Source: Cryptomeria japonica (Eukaryota; Streptophyta; Pinopsida; Cupressales; Cupressaceae). Taken from it: 64,000 nt of DNA. Position numbers and translations under genes: made by a program. Below are positions 34,840 to 45,312 of the stretch, piece after piece. Positions within the stretch are counted from its first letter, which is position 1, and the number at the start of each line of letters is the position of its first letter. The stretch lies in the NCBI RefSeq assembly GCF_030272615.1, contig NC_081408.1, positions 342,938,254 to 343,002,253 on the forward strand. The letters run 5' to 3'. A model generated the notes under the pieces. The model worked only from the letters and a program-made list of their open reading frames with translations, had not been told where the DNA came from and did no database searches.

Positions 34840-35800
34840 CTGTTCCGTAGGAAGTGTAACTCGCGGCATATCAATGGTGATAGGATCTTTATAGATCCAT
34901 TCCGCTAGGTCCTCATCTTGTGTTTCTTCCTCTTGACTCTTTCCAAGAACGAAAGGCGTCAAAGCACATGTTGGTATGTTTAGTGGTTGCTGGAGTACCT
35001 GCTGTGGTTTAGCATGTGTTCGAGGAGAAGTGGGCATTTGTCCCACACAAAAGAGTTGACTCAAGTTGTATTCCCCAGGACCTTCCTCTGCTATCTTCAT
35101 TTTAAGCTTTTCTTGCTTGGGTATAGTGGTGTTTGAATGGGCAGGAGAGGCGGGACTGATATATGATGTGGAAGAAATGGCTTCTCTATTATTAGGAACG
35201 GTAATCTCTGGTTGATGGTTGATATTATGGCAATATGCAAAGGGATTTGCGTCACCCAGAATTGTGATCTCTACACCGTTATGTGGGAACTTGATACATT
35301 GATGATAGGTAGATGGAACGGCTTGCAAGGCATGGATCCAAGGTCTTCCTAACAATAGATTGTATGGCAGAGGAAGGTCCAGAACCTGACAAATGATGTG
35401 CTTTACCACGGGGCCCACTCAGATTGGTAGTACCACAGCTCCTTTGGATGAACACTCTGCATCGTCATAGGCTTTGATTGTGATCTTCTGATGAGGATCC
35501 ACTGATTCTACCGCATATCCCAATGCTGTGACCAACTGTAGTGTACAAATATTTAGGCCTGCTCCATTATCGATCAAGACTCGCTTGATCCTATGCTGGT
35601 TAATAAATCCTTCGATGTGGAGTGAGGCGTTATGTGGTTGTTGGAAGGAAGAGTTGTCACTTTCAGAAAAAGTGAGACAAGGTGATGACTTTAGACTTCC
35701 AACCATGGCTTGAAATTGGTCTGTATTCAGATTTGCAGGGACCGACGCTTCTTGGAGTGCTTGATCCAAGATAGTTTTATGAGATGGCGATAGGCGCAAA
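34840..35800 (-). pseudogene. aspartic protease (copy B)
   Basis: Active-site loop VLIDNGAGLNIC with D-N-G at 35563-35571 and LLGRPWIHALQAV near 35340. The stop at 35419-35421 is TGA where copy A has CGA and copy C has GGA. Downstream it runs without a break into the G-patch segment, so protease and G-patch form one unit as in the other copies. Confidence 0.86.
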
Positions 35801-37622
35801 AGCTCTAAAATGGATATAAGCGCAGGGGTTTTGTCTAATTGTTCCACAAGATTGTACTGCTTTGGGATGGAGGTGGTGCCTTGTGGAGCTGCCTTGATGG
35901 TAACTTTGCCGCGACACGTAACAACATTGCAATTTGAGTTGGGATTTTTGAAGGTTATGGTTGCAACTTGTTCATTGGCATTATATAGATGATTTACAGT
36001 GTAATTATACGCAGCTTGCGTATAATCAGTGGTATCAGTGCCTCGTCTGGAAGTGGAAGGATCCCTTTGATCTTCTGATGGAAGTGGATTTTTGAACATC
36101 AGATGATCATTATTGGTTGTTTTTGGGTTATGTCCTTCTATTTCAATTTCTCCTCGATCAATAAGATCCTGAATGAGATCTTTCAATCGGTGACAATTAC
36201 TTGTCTTGTGTCCTCTTCCTTGATGGAATTCACAGTGTTCAGTATCTCTCCACCATACCGGTTTGACCTGAGGCTCATAGTTTGATAGCTTAGGTAGAGC
36301 GACCAAATTTTGAGAAATGAGTTGTCGCATCACTATTTCAATGGGTTCCCCTAAGGGAGTGTATGTGTGTTTCTGTTTTTGCTGGCGAGGTCTAGGTTCA
36401 TCATGAGATGTGATGCGACCTTGATTAGAAGGAACATTTGTGTTGTTTTGAGGTGGAGGATTTTGTCCTGCAAATCGAACCACATGTTGTGCGTTTTAGA
36501 TAGTCCGGGCATCGACAACCCCATCGTTGATGATATTCTTGTTTTTATTCCAGAAGTTTGGTTTATCGCTATTGAAGCGGGGGCGAGGACCATCTTTTGG
36601 TTCATTAAATATTTTGATGAGTCCTTTCTTGATGAGTGCCCATTCACATTTTAAACCCTTGGTGATCATATCATTAAAAGAGTCTGTGTCTTTGACATCC
36701 AGGTGAAATTCCATTTCTTCATTTAAGTTGGAAATGAATATTTCCACTAGTTCTCGTTCAGGTAATTGAAGAGAACGTCTGCTAGACATTTGACGCCATC
36801 GTTGCAGGAATACTGAGAATTATTCACCTGGTTTTTGTTTGGTGTTGCATAGATCAGCCATGGTGATGTCGCGTTCAATGTTATGAGAGTAATGAGCTAG
36901 GAACTTCTGGATGAGTTCCTCAAATGTTCTAATGCCTCCTAGTAGTCGGGAAAACCATGATGTGGTTGTTCCTCCCAAGCTTTGGGGAAAAAGGCGCATT
37001 AGGTAGGTGTCTTCATATGCCACTTCGAGACAAGCGGAATGAAATTCTCTGACATGATCGCGGGGATCCCCCTTTCCTCTATATTTTTTGAATTTGGGTG
37101 TTTCGAATCCTCTTGGAAAGGGTGGCATGTAAAGATTCCTATCAAAAGGATAGGGACAGATGTCATTGAGTGAGAATTGGTTAGTCTTGACACCACTATG
37201 AAGTTGTTGGGCGAGATTCTCGACTTGTTGCCGCAACATCTCCATTTCATTTGGAGGAGGAGGTGGTGGGTTACCTCGAGGAATGTTATATCTGATGGGA
37301 TATCTACCTCTTTCCTCTTCATGGCGACTTTGTCTTTCTGATGCTTGTCTTAATTGGGCAAGATCAAAGTCTGAGGGGAGTTTGGCTCCTTCTTGAGCAA
37401 TTTTAAGAAGTGAGCATCCGCATTGCTCCTGAGTATTTCGTCAAACAATCTGTTAAAGAGAGGTTTATGCTGAGCCCTTTCTATTGTTGCAGGAGTAGGA
37501 GTACTTGGGTTTTCGTCATTCGCATTTCCTCCAAGTGCCTCTTGGAATTCATTGAGATTTTCCTCTTCTTCTTCTTCTATTTCTATTTCTCGTTGCCGTG
37601 ACTGTGATCGTGTTTGAGCCAT
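35801..37622 (-). pseudogene. gag (copy B)
   Basis: Starts at ATG 37622 (MAQTRSQSRQREIEIEEEEE). One base is lost near 37395, shifting the first 75 codons relative to the rest. The capsid region (PRDHVREFHSACLEVAYEDT, about 37040) and knuckle C-x2-H-x4-H-x4-C at 36193-36234 are intact. Stops are TAA at 36820-36822 and TAA at 36496-36498. No frame change separates gag from the protease, so the family makes a single Gag-Pol polyprotein. Confidence 0.9.
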
Positions 37623-38070
37623 TTTGTTTATGAGTCTTTGTTGAAATTGCATGAAAATGATGATGAGTTTTTGATGAAATGAGAAATTGATGATTGGTGG
37701 ATTGTGTTGCACGTGGATCTCTAGCACTTTTAAGGTAGATGTAAACAAAATTCCTTCTTTGAATTGCTTGCTTGTTTGATAAGATTTGATGTGATAAGGT
37801 GTAGAGAAATCTGAGATGTGTTATAGATTGAACTACCTAGTAATGAGAGGATTCACTCATGAACTAGTTTTAACCTGCGTAGATGTGTTTCTTAGGATGA
37901 GCTTATCCTAGATGTAGAAACAATCTAAAAAGTGATGTGAAGTGTTTGATTTCAAGCAATATCTAAAAGAGAACTTGGAACAATAACCTCTTAATGTTTT
38001 GAGAGTTGGGAAGGTTTGATGATGAAGTGATGATGTATGAGTGAGATGATGGATGAAAATGTTTTCAACT
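37623..38070 (-). other. spacer between ORF1 and gag (copy B)
   Basis: Conserved non-coding spacer equivalent to 874-1294 in copy A. No motif recognised. Confidence 0.5.
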
Positions 38071-38454
38071 TCAATAAAAACTTTGTGTCACAAATGGGAC
38101 AAACTCTACCTCTTCCCTTTCAGGTGTTGGAGGTATTTCTCGAGCTGTGTTGTAGGTGATGCAGACGTTTGGGAAGAAGTTGGGATTAATCTTTCTTCCT
38201 TGATTTTTGTGATAACTTAGAGCTCTATATTGCATAAGAGCTCTACGATTCAATGATTCTGAATCAAATTCGTTTGTTTTACTTTGAAGGTATAGACGCA
38301 TGCGATGTAGAAAGACTCTATGTGAGACAAAGATTTGTCTATTGATATAGAAGAACTTCCTTCTTTTGATCAAAGCCTTTGAGCTTAATGGTCTTCTTTT
38401 CAAGTTGATATTCTGATGACACTTCTTCTTTCGCAAGATGTGAAGAATGGTCAT
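38071..38454 (-). CDS. ORF1, 127 codons (copy B)
   Basis: ATG at 38454 (MTILHILRKKK) to the stop at 38071, 127 codons, the same length as the copy A ORF and colinear with it throughout. Most differences between A and B look conservative or single-residue. The basic N-terminal half and the NPNFFPN...EIPPTPEREEVEFVPFVTQ tail are kept. No known domain. The frame is open further upstream to 38619, but without an ATG. Confidence 0.62.
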   Translation of the reverse strand: MTILHILRKKKCHQNINLKRRPLSSKALIKRRKFFYINRQIFVSHRVFLHRMRLYLQSKTNEFDSESLNRRALMQYRALSYHKNQGRKINPNFFPNVCITYNTAREIPPTPEREEVEFVPFVTQSFY

Positions 38455-39954
38455 AAAGGTTTGATTTCTTGTTGTTTGGACTTTGTTTTTGATGTTTTTG
38501 GTTGTTTTGACAGATGTTTGGTTGGATGAATACTTTGTTTTTGGGATTGACTTTTTGATTTTTCTTTGACAAGAAAACAAAGCAAGCAGACAAACACAAG
38601 AATGTTGCCTAAAAGGCACAAATGAGTATGGGTCTAGATCAATCCAATCTTTGGACTTGTATATGACCCTTCCTTTAGATGTATTTTAAGGTGTATTTCC
38701 AAAGCCTGAAGTCGGCTCAATTTGCACTAGGTCTTTAAAACGAACACACTTCAAACACTTTTTATCCCTAATGTCAAATGGCCAGTTGTGATAAATTTAG
38801 CCCACATCTTGATATTTCTTCGACTTTGGTACTACATACCTTATGAATCCCGTCGTGGTAGGTAAGGATGTGATATACTAAGTCTTGCACGAGTATAACA
38901 AATAGATGATCCCTATGATGAGGGAGTCACCACTTTTATCAAGCCACAAGTGACTTTTCAAAAAGCTATGTTTCTACTCAAGGAAATATGTATGGTGAGT
39001 ATCTTGGGAGCAAAACCATCTATGCTCTTGCACTAAATTATATCTCAAATATTCTCAATCAATAGAATGGGTGGGCTACTACTTAAAGGTGTTTAGTCAT
39101 GTTCGATGTTTTTGGACATAAGTTCATTCTGCAGTGACTCACTTAAGAGCCTTGTAACTGGTGGTGGGGCCCATTTGTCCTTTTGGCCAGTTACATTGTA
39201 GGAACAGCTATACCCAAGGCTACAACTTTCGCTCTCACCTGATTTCTATAGCGGCTCAAAGGATTTACCGCGCGAGGTCGTTCCCAAGAGTGATGTGTCT
39301 CTTGGCAGGCCTCTCTTAAAAAGATAAAATTTTGAGTGTTACTAACACTTTTCTCTTGCACCTAGGACCACGAAAGACAAGGGAGAGGATAGTGTGTGTT
39401 AGAGGTAGGACCACTCGACCGACTTTTGTGCACAAGCGTGCCAAACACGAAATTCACTTGTTCTTTTTAATCCATCATTTGCAAATGTGATCTAACTATT
39501 TGGAGATGTTGCTCCAACAGCCATGGTGTTCATTTTAACTTCAAAGGCAATGTGTTTTGTAATCTAGAATTCGAAAATCCTGGTCAACTTAATGAAAAAC
39601 ACATTTTTGCTTGAAGTAAAATTTGTTTGTAAAAAACAAAAACAAGTGGTTTGTTCTTTTTATTTGCCCAAAAATTGAAGTGTGGATTGTGAGTTTTAGC
39701 TTGATGCAAGGAAAGAAACTTTGTGTGTTGATTTTAAGCACCAAAATAAAGATGAATCCTAACTAGAAAGCAATACAATTTTGTGTTTTTTAAGTTTTTT
39801 TAAGCACCAAAGGACAAGTTTGTGATTTTTATGGTGAGTTTTTAACCTGCATGAACAAAAACCTGTTAGTAAAATCGATGTTCAAGGGGGGCTTCCACAA
39901 GCCTAAGAATTTCCATTTTTGTGGTTACAAGGCAATTTGGACAACACTCTGTTA
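38455..39954 (-). other. long leader (copy B)
   Basis: About 1.5 kb between the AGCGCT array and ORF1. It is conserved with copy C (45500-47170), including a block near 39250-39480 around 'accgcgcgaggtcg'. No RNA gene or ORF is credible. Confidence 0.6.
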
Positions 39955-40192
39955 CAATAGCGCTAGTCTGTGTTTAAGCAGAGGCGCTACTTAACACAAA
40001 AGCGCTTAAAGAAGGGGAGAGACAGAGAGGCCAAAAGTGCTAGAAGTTTTCCAATAGCGCTAGAAGAACTACGAAAGCGTTAAAATAGTTTCAAAAGCGC
40101 TGAAATTTTGTCAATAGCGCTATTTCAAGAACAATAGCGCTAAAAGCATAAATAACAGTAGCGCTGAAATGTGTTCAATAGCGCTAAAGCGC
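39955..40192 (-). repeat. AGCGCT-motif array downstream of PBS (copy B)
   Basis: At least eight exact AGCGCT cores in 240 bp, reading AGCGCTATTG/AGCGCTTTTG on the minus strand, the Gag-Pol sense. It begins about 70 bp inside the PBS, so it would lie in the 5' leader of the genomic RNA. Confidence 0.88.
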
Positions 40193-40261
40193 AACCTGTG
40201 TGACAATTTCAACAATCAGACATGTTAGTTAAAAAAAATGATATGTTTTTTGGTGCTTGGA

Positions 40262-40279
40262 TTCACGTTAGGTTCACCA
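40262..40279 (-). other. copy B primer-binding site
   Basis: Minus strand TGGTGAACCTAACGTGAA, two bases inside the 5' LTR. The tRNA was not identified. Confidence 0.82.
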
Positions 40280-40281
40280 AA

Positions 40282-41671
40282 TGATGCCCTCCTAAATGGC
40301 ACAAGGTTAGTAAATGACCAACAACACAAAAAGACACAAAACCGTCAGTGTTAGTCAATCAAAAACTAATCTAAAAAGGCATACCAAGAGAGACACTAAA
40401 AACATGCTAATATATCTAACTAAAGAAGCAAAGATAATGAGACATCTCCAAATGCTTCTTAGCATGGTCTTGGTTCCTTTCTCCCTTGTTCCTCTCCTCT
40501 CCAAGTTCCAAAATAGTGTAGCTCTCAGCAGCGTTTTGCACTATGGATGCTTATGGAGGATTGAGATTTGAGTATTTTGCTTCAAATGGGAAATGAAAAA
40601 CTAAAATACTAGATGCTCTTAAAATGATTGATTTTAACTGAAATAACAAGATATTAGATTGCCTATGCTAAAATGCTCTCTTAAAATGCCTATAGCCTAA
40701 ATGCATACAAGTTTTCAGGATCTGGATTATGAAGAAATGGGCTCTATTTATAGGAAAAATGGAGCAATGGATGGTTGAGATTGAGTAATCTCAACAAGGG
40801 TCAGGATTGAATGTTTTCATGTCCATGTAAGGGCTTTCAACCCAATCCCAGGATGACAAGTGTCAATGTGAGATAGGTTGAGAGGGGAGGGAACAAGCAT
40901 TAAATGCTTGATATGACCTTGGGAGTTAAAGTCAAGGTTGGTTGAATGAATAAACTCTTTATTCAAAGAATAAAGCTTTTATCCAATGGATAAACTCTTG
41001 TGCAAATGTGAAATGGATGAATATGGTCAAAACAATAAATGTTTGGGGGGACAAGTTTGAAATAACCATAAATGGTTATGTAAGAGCCATAAATGGTCAT
41101 GTAAGAGCCATTAGTGGTCTTGGAAGACTTTGGGGGTTAATTTGTTGAACACACAAAGCATTAAATATTTTTCAAAGACTTTGGAGTATTTGAGAAGTGA
41201 CTCCATTTTGCTTAGGAATGTGACAATAATTAGGGGATGGATTAGGCTAATTAGGAAGGGGTTAGAAGAATCTAGAAGGGGATTAGATTTTGAAAGTGGA
41301 TTTGGTGGGTGAGGGAAAATAGGATTTTATTTAAAATAAAAATTCATTTATTCCAATAAATGTGTGCAAGTTGCATTTGTAAGAAAATGCAAGTGGGGTG
41401 GGGATAATGATTTAAATAAATGTTTTATTTAATTTATTTAAAAGAGGAATGGGGGGATTTCATTAAATAAATAGATTTTATTTATTTAATTGATTTGAAT
41501 TTGATTTAATGAATGAATTAAAATAAATTGAATAATTTATTTAATTAATAGAAGAATGTTTGGGGATGAATTAATTAAATATTAATTTAATTAATTGATG
41601 GCTAGTGGATTTTTAATCAAATACATACGAAATATTCATTTAATTAAAATAGACAGATTTGTGTGACTACA
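40282..41671 (-). repeat. copy B 5' LTR
   Basis: 1390 bp, nearly identical to 23143-24533. It contains the promoter TATA box at 40745-40752. Confidence 0.95.
40745..40752 (-). promoter_or_regulatory. LTR TATA box (copy B)
   Basis: Minus strand CCTATAAATAGAGCCC. The same box is found in the LTR of copy A at the point where copy B inserted. Confidence 0.7.
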
Positions 41672-41676
41672 CCTAT
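41672..41676. repeat. target-site duplication of copy B (right)
   Basis: CCTAT, matching 23138-23142. Confidence 0.95.
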
Positions 41677-42168
41677 AAATAGAGCTCATTTCTTCATAAT
41701 CCAGATTCTGAAAACTTGTATGCATTTAATCTATAGTGAATTTTAGAGAGCATTTAGCATAAATCACTAATATATTGTTATCTTGGACTAAAATAAATCT
41801 TAGTTCTTTTTCATAATATGTTTAATTAGTTTGTTTTACACTTGCATTGCATAAGCTTGAGATCATCTACAATCTTGAACCTCCATAAGCATCCATAGTG
41901 CAAAAAGCTGCTAAGAGCTACACTATTTTGGAACTTGGAGAGGAGAGGAACAAAGGAGAAGGAGCTAAGAACATGTTAAGAGACATTTGAAGATGTCTTC
42001 TTATATTTGTGTCATTTGTTAAAGATGTTAGCATGATCTTAGTATCTCTTTTGATATGTCTGCTTAGATTAGTTCTTGGTTGAATAACACTAATGATTTC
42101 TTGTGTGTTTTTGTGTGTTATACGACCACAGGTTTCAGTCTAACTTTTGGGTATTTTGCAGAGCATCA
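41677..42168 (+). repeat. copy A LTR, second part
   Basis: Continues the LTR cut at 23142 and ends GCAGAGCATCA. Together with the first part it totals about 1430 bp. It is followed by a PBS instead of host DNA. Confidence 0.9.
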
Positions 42169-42430
42169 TTTGGTGAACCTGACGTGAATCTAAACACCTA
42201 AAAACAACCCTTTTTTGACACAACTAACTTGTTTGAATGTTGAACTTGACACACAGGTCGCGCTTTAGCGCTTTTGATCGCGTTGTAGCGCTATTGCAAC
42301 TTGACATTCTAGCGCTATTATTTTTACAATAGCACTATTGTACCAAGTTTGGCGCTATTGACCTTTATTCAGCGCTTTTGTTATTGTTTTGGCGCCTTTG
42401 TGCTTGTTTTAGCGCTATTGCATTTGCTAT
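42169..42430 (+). mobile_element. 5' end of another element body (PBS and AGCGCT array)
   Basis: PBS TGGTGAACCTGACGTGAA at 42171-42188, then an AGCGCT array at 42256-42425 in the Gag-Pol sense, as in copy B. The similarity stops abruptly near 42430. The LTR to its left therefore serves as a 3' LTR for copy A and as a 5' LTR for this fragment. Confidence 0.85.
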
Positions 42431-43385
42431 CAAATCTACTAATTAATAAATCTAAGGATTTATTTAATAAGTTCATTTTCATAATCCCCTTTAATTAATT
42501 AATTCCCTCCATCAAATTTATCTTCAAATTCATTTCTTCTGAATCCCCTAATTTATTAAAACAAATCAATTTATGAGTTGTTGAGATTAATTAGCCTTTT
42601 CCTATTATTCGAATTTTAAATTCAAATTCTCCTAACTTCTAACCACCTAACCTAACCCCTTCTAAACCTAACTCATTCCATCTAACCCCAGGTTTAATTA
42701 ACCCCATCCTAGTTTGCACATCCTAACCACCATGTCCTCTTTCCTTGGACACTTTTCCCTCTCGTGAGAAAAGCTTCTTGACACTTGTCACCATAGAGAT
42801 GACAAATGTTCCCTTTCATCCAACCTTTTTAGAAGCTTCTCGGCACTTGTCACCATAGAGATGGCAAATGTTCCCTTTCATCATACCTCTTTTCCAACCT
42901 CCTCCAATCTCACCCTTGATATCTTCAGACTTAATCTTGACCATTGATTCCTGCCACCTCACCCTTGGCCTTGGAAATCCTATAAATAGATCCCATTTTG
43001 GAGCAATAAACATCTCATCTCATTTGCATTTCAAGCATTGTTACTATAGGCATAATAGTTCTTAGTTTATCATTTGAGCATTGTTATCATAGCTTAATTG
43101 CATCATTTTAGCATATTTTCTAGCATAATCATGGAATCATGTAGCTCAATCATTATCATTTCTAGCTTAAATACATCATTTATCATTTAAATCCTCCATC
43201 TAGATGTAGTCAAGTCACTGGAATTTGCCAAATTAGATCTGAGAGCAAAATTCATACTCGCATTTAATAGGAGGCGATAGATCACTTAGCTATGGTTTTA
43301 TCTTTCTTTGCTTTAAATTCATTAACCATGCTTGTAATGATCTATTGAGTGTTTTGTGTTGCAACTGCAAATATCAAAGACACGA
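42431..43385 (+). other. unassigned LTR-like fragment
   Basis: No gene. It contains a direct repeat of about 62 bp (42771-42890, 'cacttgtcaccatagagatg' twice) and CCTATAAATAGATCCC at about 42979-42990, which resembles an LTR promoter. It is possibly a diverged LTR of a related family. It does not clearly align with copies A-C. Confidence 0.45.
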
Positions 43386-43460
43386 CATTATGTATATATA
43401 TGTATAGATGTGTATATATATATGTATATGTATATGTATATATATATGTGTGTGTGTGTG
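43386..43460. repeat. TA/TG microsatellite
   Basis: Runs of tatatg and then (tg)n directly abut the LTR of copy C. Confidence 0.85.
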
Positions 43461-45292
43461 TGTAGTCAGATAAATCTGTCCACTTAATTAAATGAATATT
43501 TAATATTTATTTGATTATTTAACTATCAATCAATAATTAATTAAATTAATATTTAATTAATTAAATTAATATTTAATTAATTCATCTTAACCCTCTTCTC
43601 CTATTAATTAAATAAATTATTTATTTGATTTAATTCACTTAACCAAATTTAGACCATTAATTAAATAAATAAATCATATTTGTTTAATTAAATCTTCTCT
43701 CACATTTAAAAAAATTAATATTTATTTAAATCTCCCAAAATCTCATCTCTCACATTTAAATAAATTAACATTTATTTAAATCACCTTTATCCTCCACCCA
43801 CTTACATTTTCCTACAAATGCAAGTTGCACAACTATTTTAAATAAATAAATTATTTATTTAAAATCCTATTTATCCTCACCCACTTGAAACTTTTAATGG
43901 CTTCCCTTAAAGTCTTCAAACTTAATGGCTTCCTTCTAGAGTCTTCTCAAGCTTTAATGGTTTCCCTTAAAGTCTTCAAACTCAATGGCTTCCTTCTAGA
44001 GTCTTCTTAAGCCTTTAATGGTTTCCCTTAAAGTCTTCAAACTTAATGGCTTATTTCTAGAGTCTTCTTAAGCCTTTAATGGTTTCCCTCAAAGTCTTCA
44101 AGCATTTAATGCTTTATCTTCCTTTTTCTCTTGTAAATAAATTAAAATTTATTTAAATAAAATCCAAAATTCACATTCACATTAAATAAATTAATATTTA
44201 TTTAAATATCTATCCAAATGCAAATTACACCATTTAATTGAAATAAATGATTTAATTTTAATTGAAAATCCCAAAATTCCTCCCAATTGCATTCTCTTAC
44301 AAAATCCACTTGCATGCCTAAACCCTTTCTAGATTCTTCTAACTCCTTCTAATTAGCCTAATCCTATCCTAATCATTGTCACATTCCTAAATAAAAGGAA
44401 GTCACTTCTCAAAAACCTCCAAAGTCTTCAATAACCATTAAAGATTTTATGTCTTCAAATGGTTAACCTCTAAAGTCTTCCAAACCATTAAAGGCTCTTA
44501 CATAACCATTTATGGTTAACTCACCTTTTACCTTTTGTTAGAGACTTTCCTCTAACTTAACCATCCTTTTGACTTATGGGTCTCTTCAAATCATTTATTT
44601 TTTTGACTAAGGTAACCATTTAACTCTTGCACATTCATTTATCCCTTGGATAAAAAGAATATCCATTAACCTAACCCTAATCCAACCCGCTAGGGTAACC
44701 ATCATGTCCTTTCAAGCATTTAATGCTCCTTATCTCTCCTCTCAAGCCTCCTCATGGTGACACTTGTCAACATGGGATTGATTTGAAAGTCTCACATGGA
44801 TTGAATATCTTTCAATCTTAACCCTTGTTAAGATTCCTCAATCTTAACCATTCATTTCCCCATTTCTTCTATAAATCGAACCCTTCTCCTCAAGCAAAGG
44901 AGGAAGCATTAGAGTATTGTTGTTATACTGGTATTAGCATAGAGCTTTTTCATAGCATCACTATCTACACTTGCATAGCATTTGCTTATCATATTCAACC
45001 ATCTTGAATCTCCATATGGCATCCATGGCTAGTGCTAAAAGCTAAGAGCTACACTCATGTGTAACTTGGAGAGGAGAGGAACAAGGGAGGAGCAACTATG
45101 AGCATCTTGATTAGCATTTGGAGGAGTATAGTTTATCTATTCTATGTTTGTATGCTTTCTATTTCATGCTTAATATCTCTCTTGATATGCCTATTTAGGA
45201 TAATCTTTTGTTGCTAACACTAACGTTTGTTTCATGTGCTCTTGTGTGTGTTGCCATCAAACATATTTTCTAATCCTTTTTGCAGAGCATCA
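43461..45292 (+). repeat. copy C 5' LTR
   Basis: 1832 bp, TGTAGTCAGA to GCAGAGCATCA. It is about 400 bp longer than the LTRs of A and B, partly because of the 60-bp repeats at 43891-44100 and additional AT-rich blocks. Confidence 0.9.
43891..44100 (+). repeat. 60-bp tandem repeats in copy C LTR
   Basis: About three and a half units of 60-61 bp containing 'tttaatggtttcccttaaag' and 'cttctagagtcttctt'. The same array is in the 3' LTR at about 58200-58420, so it predates the insertion. Confidence 0.9.
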
Positions 45293-45294
45293 TT

Positions 45295-45312
45295 TGGTGA
45301 ACCCGATGTGAA
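45295..45312 (+). other. copy C primer-binding site
   Basis: TGGTGAACCCGATGTGAA, two bases after the LTR. Confidence 0.82.

Larger units (their letters stand above)
23143..41671 (-). mobile_element. complete 18.5 kb Tat/Ogre-type retrotransposon, copy B
   Basis: A full element on the minus strand: 5' LTR 40282-41671, PBS 40262-40279, AGCGCT array, leader, ORF1, Gag-Pol, spacer, antisense PMD ORF, second AGCGCT array, PPT 24534-24546 and 3' LTR 23143-24533, flanked by the TSD CCTAT. By eye the LTRs differ at roughly 22 of 1390 positions (about 1.6%), so the insertion is relatively young. Gag-Pol has one frameshift and eight in-frame stops. Confidence 0.96.

Noticed and set aside
42431-43385. 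Host gene between two retrotransposons
   Set aside because: No ORF of note and an LTR-like TATA box with direct repeats. It is better explained as an old LTR fragment.
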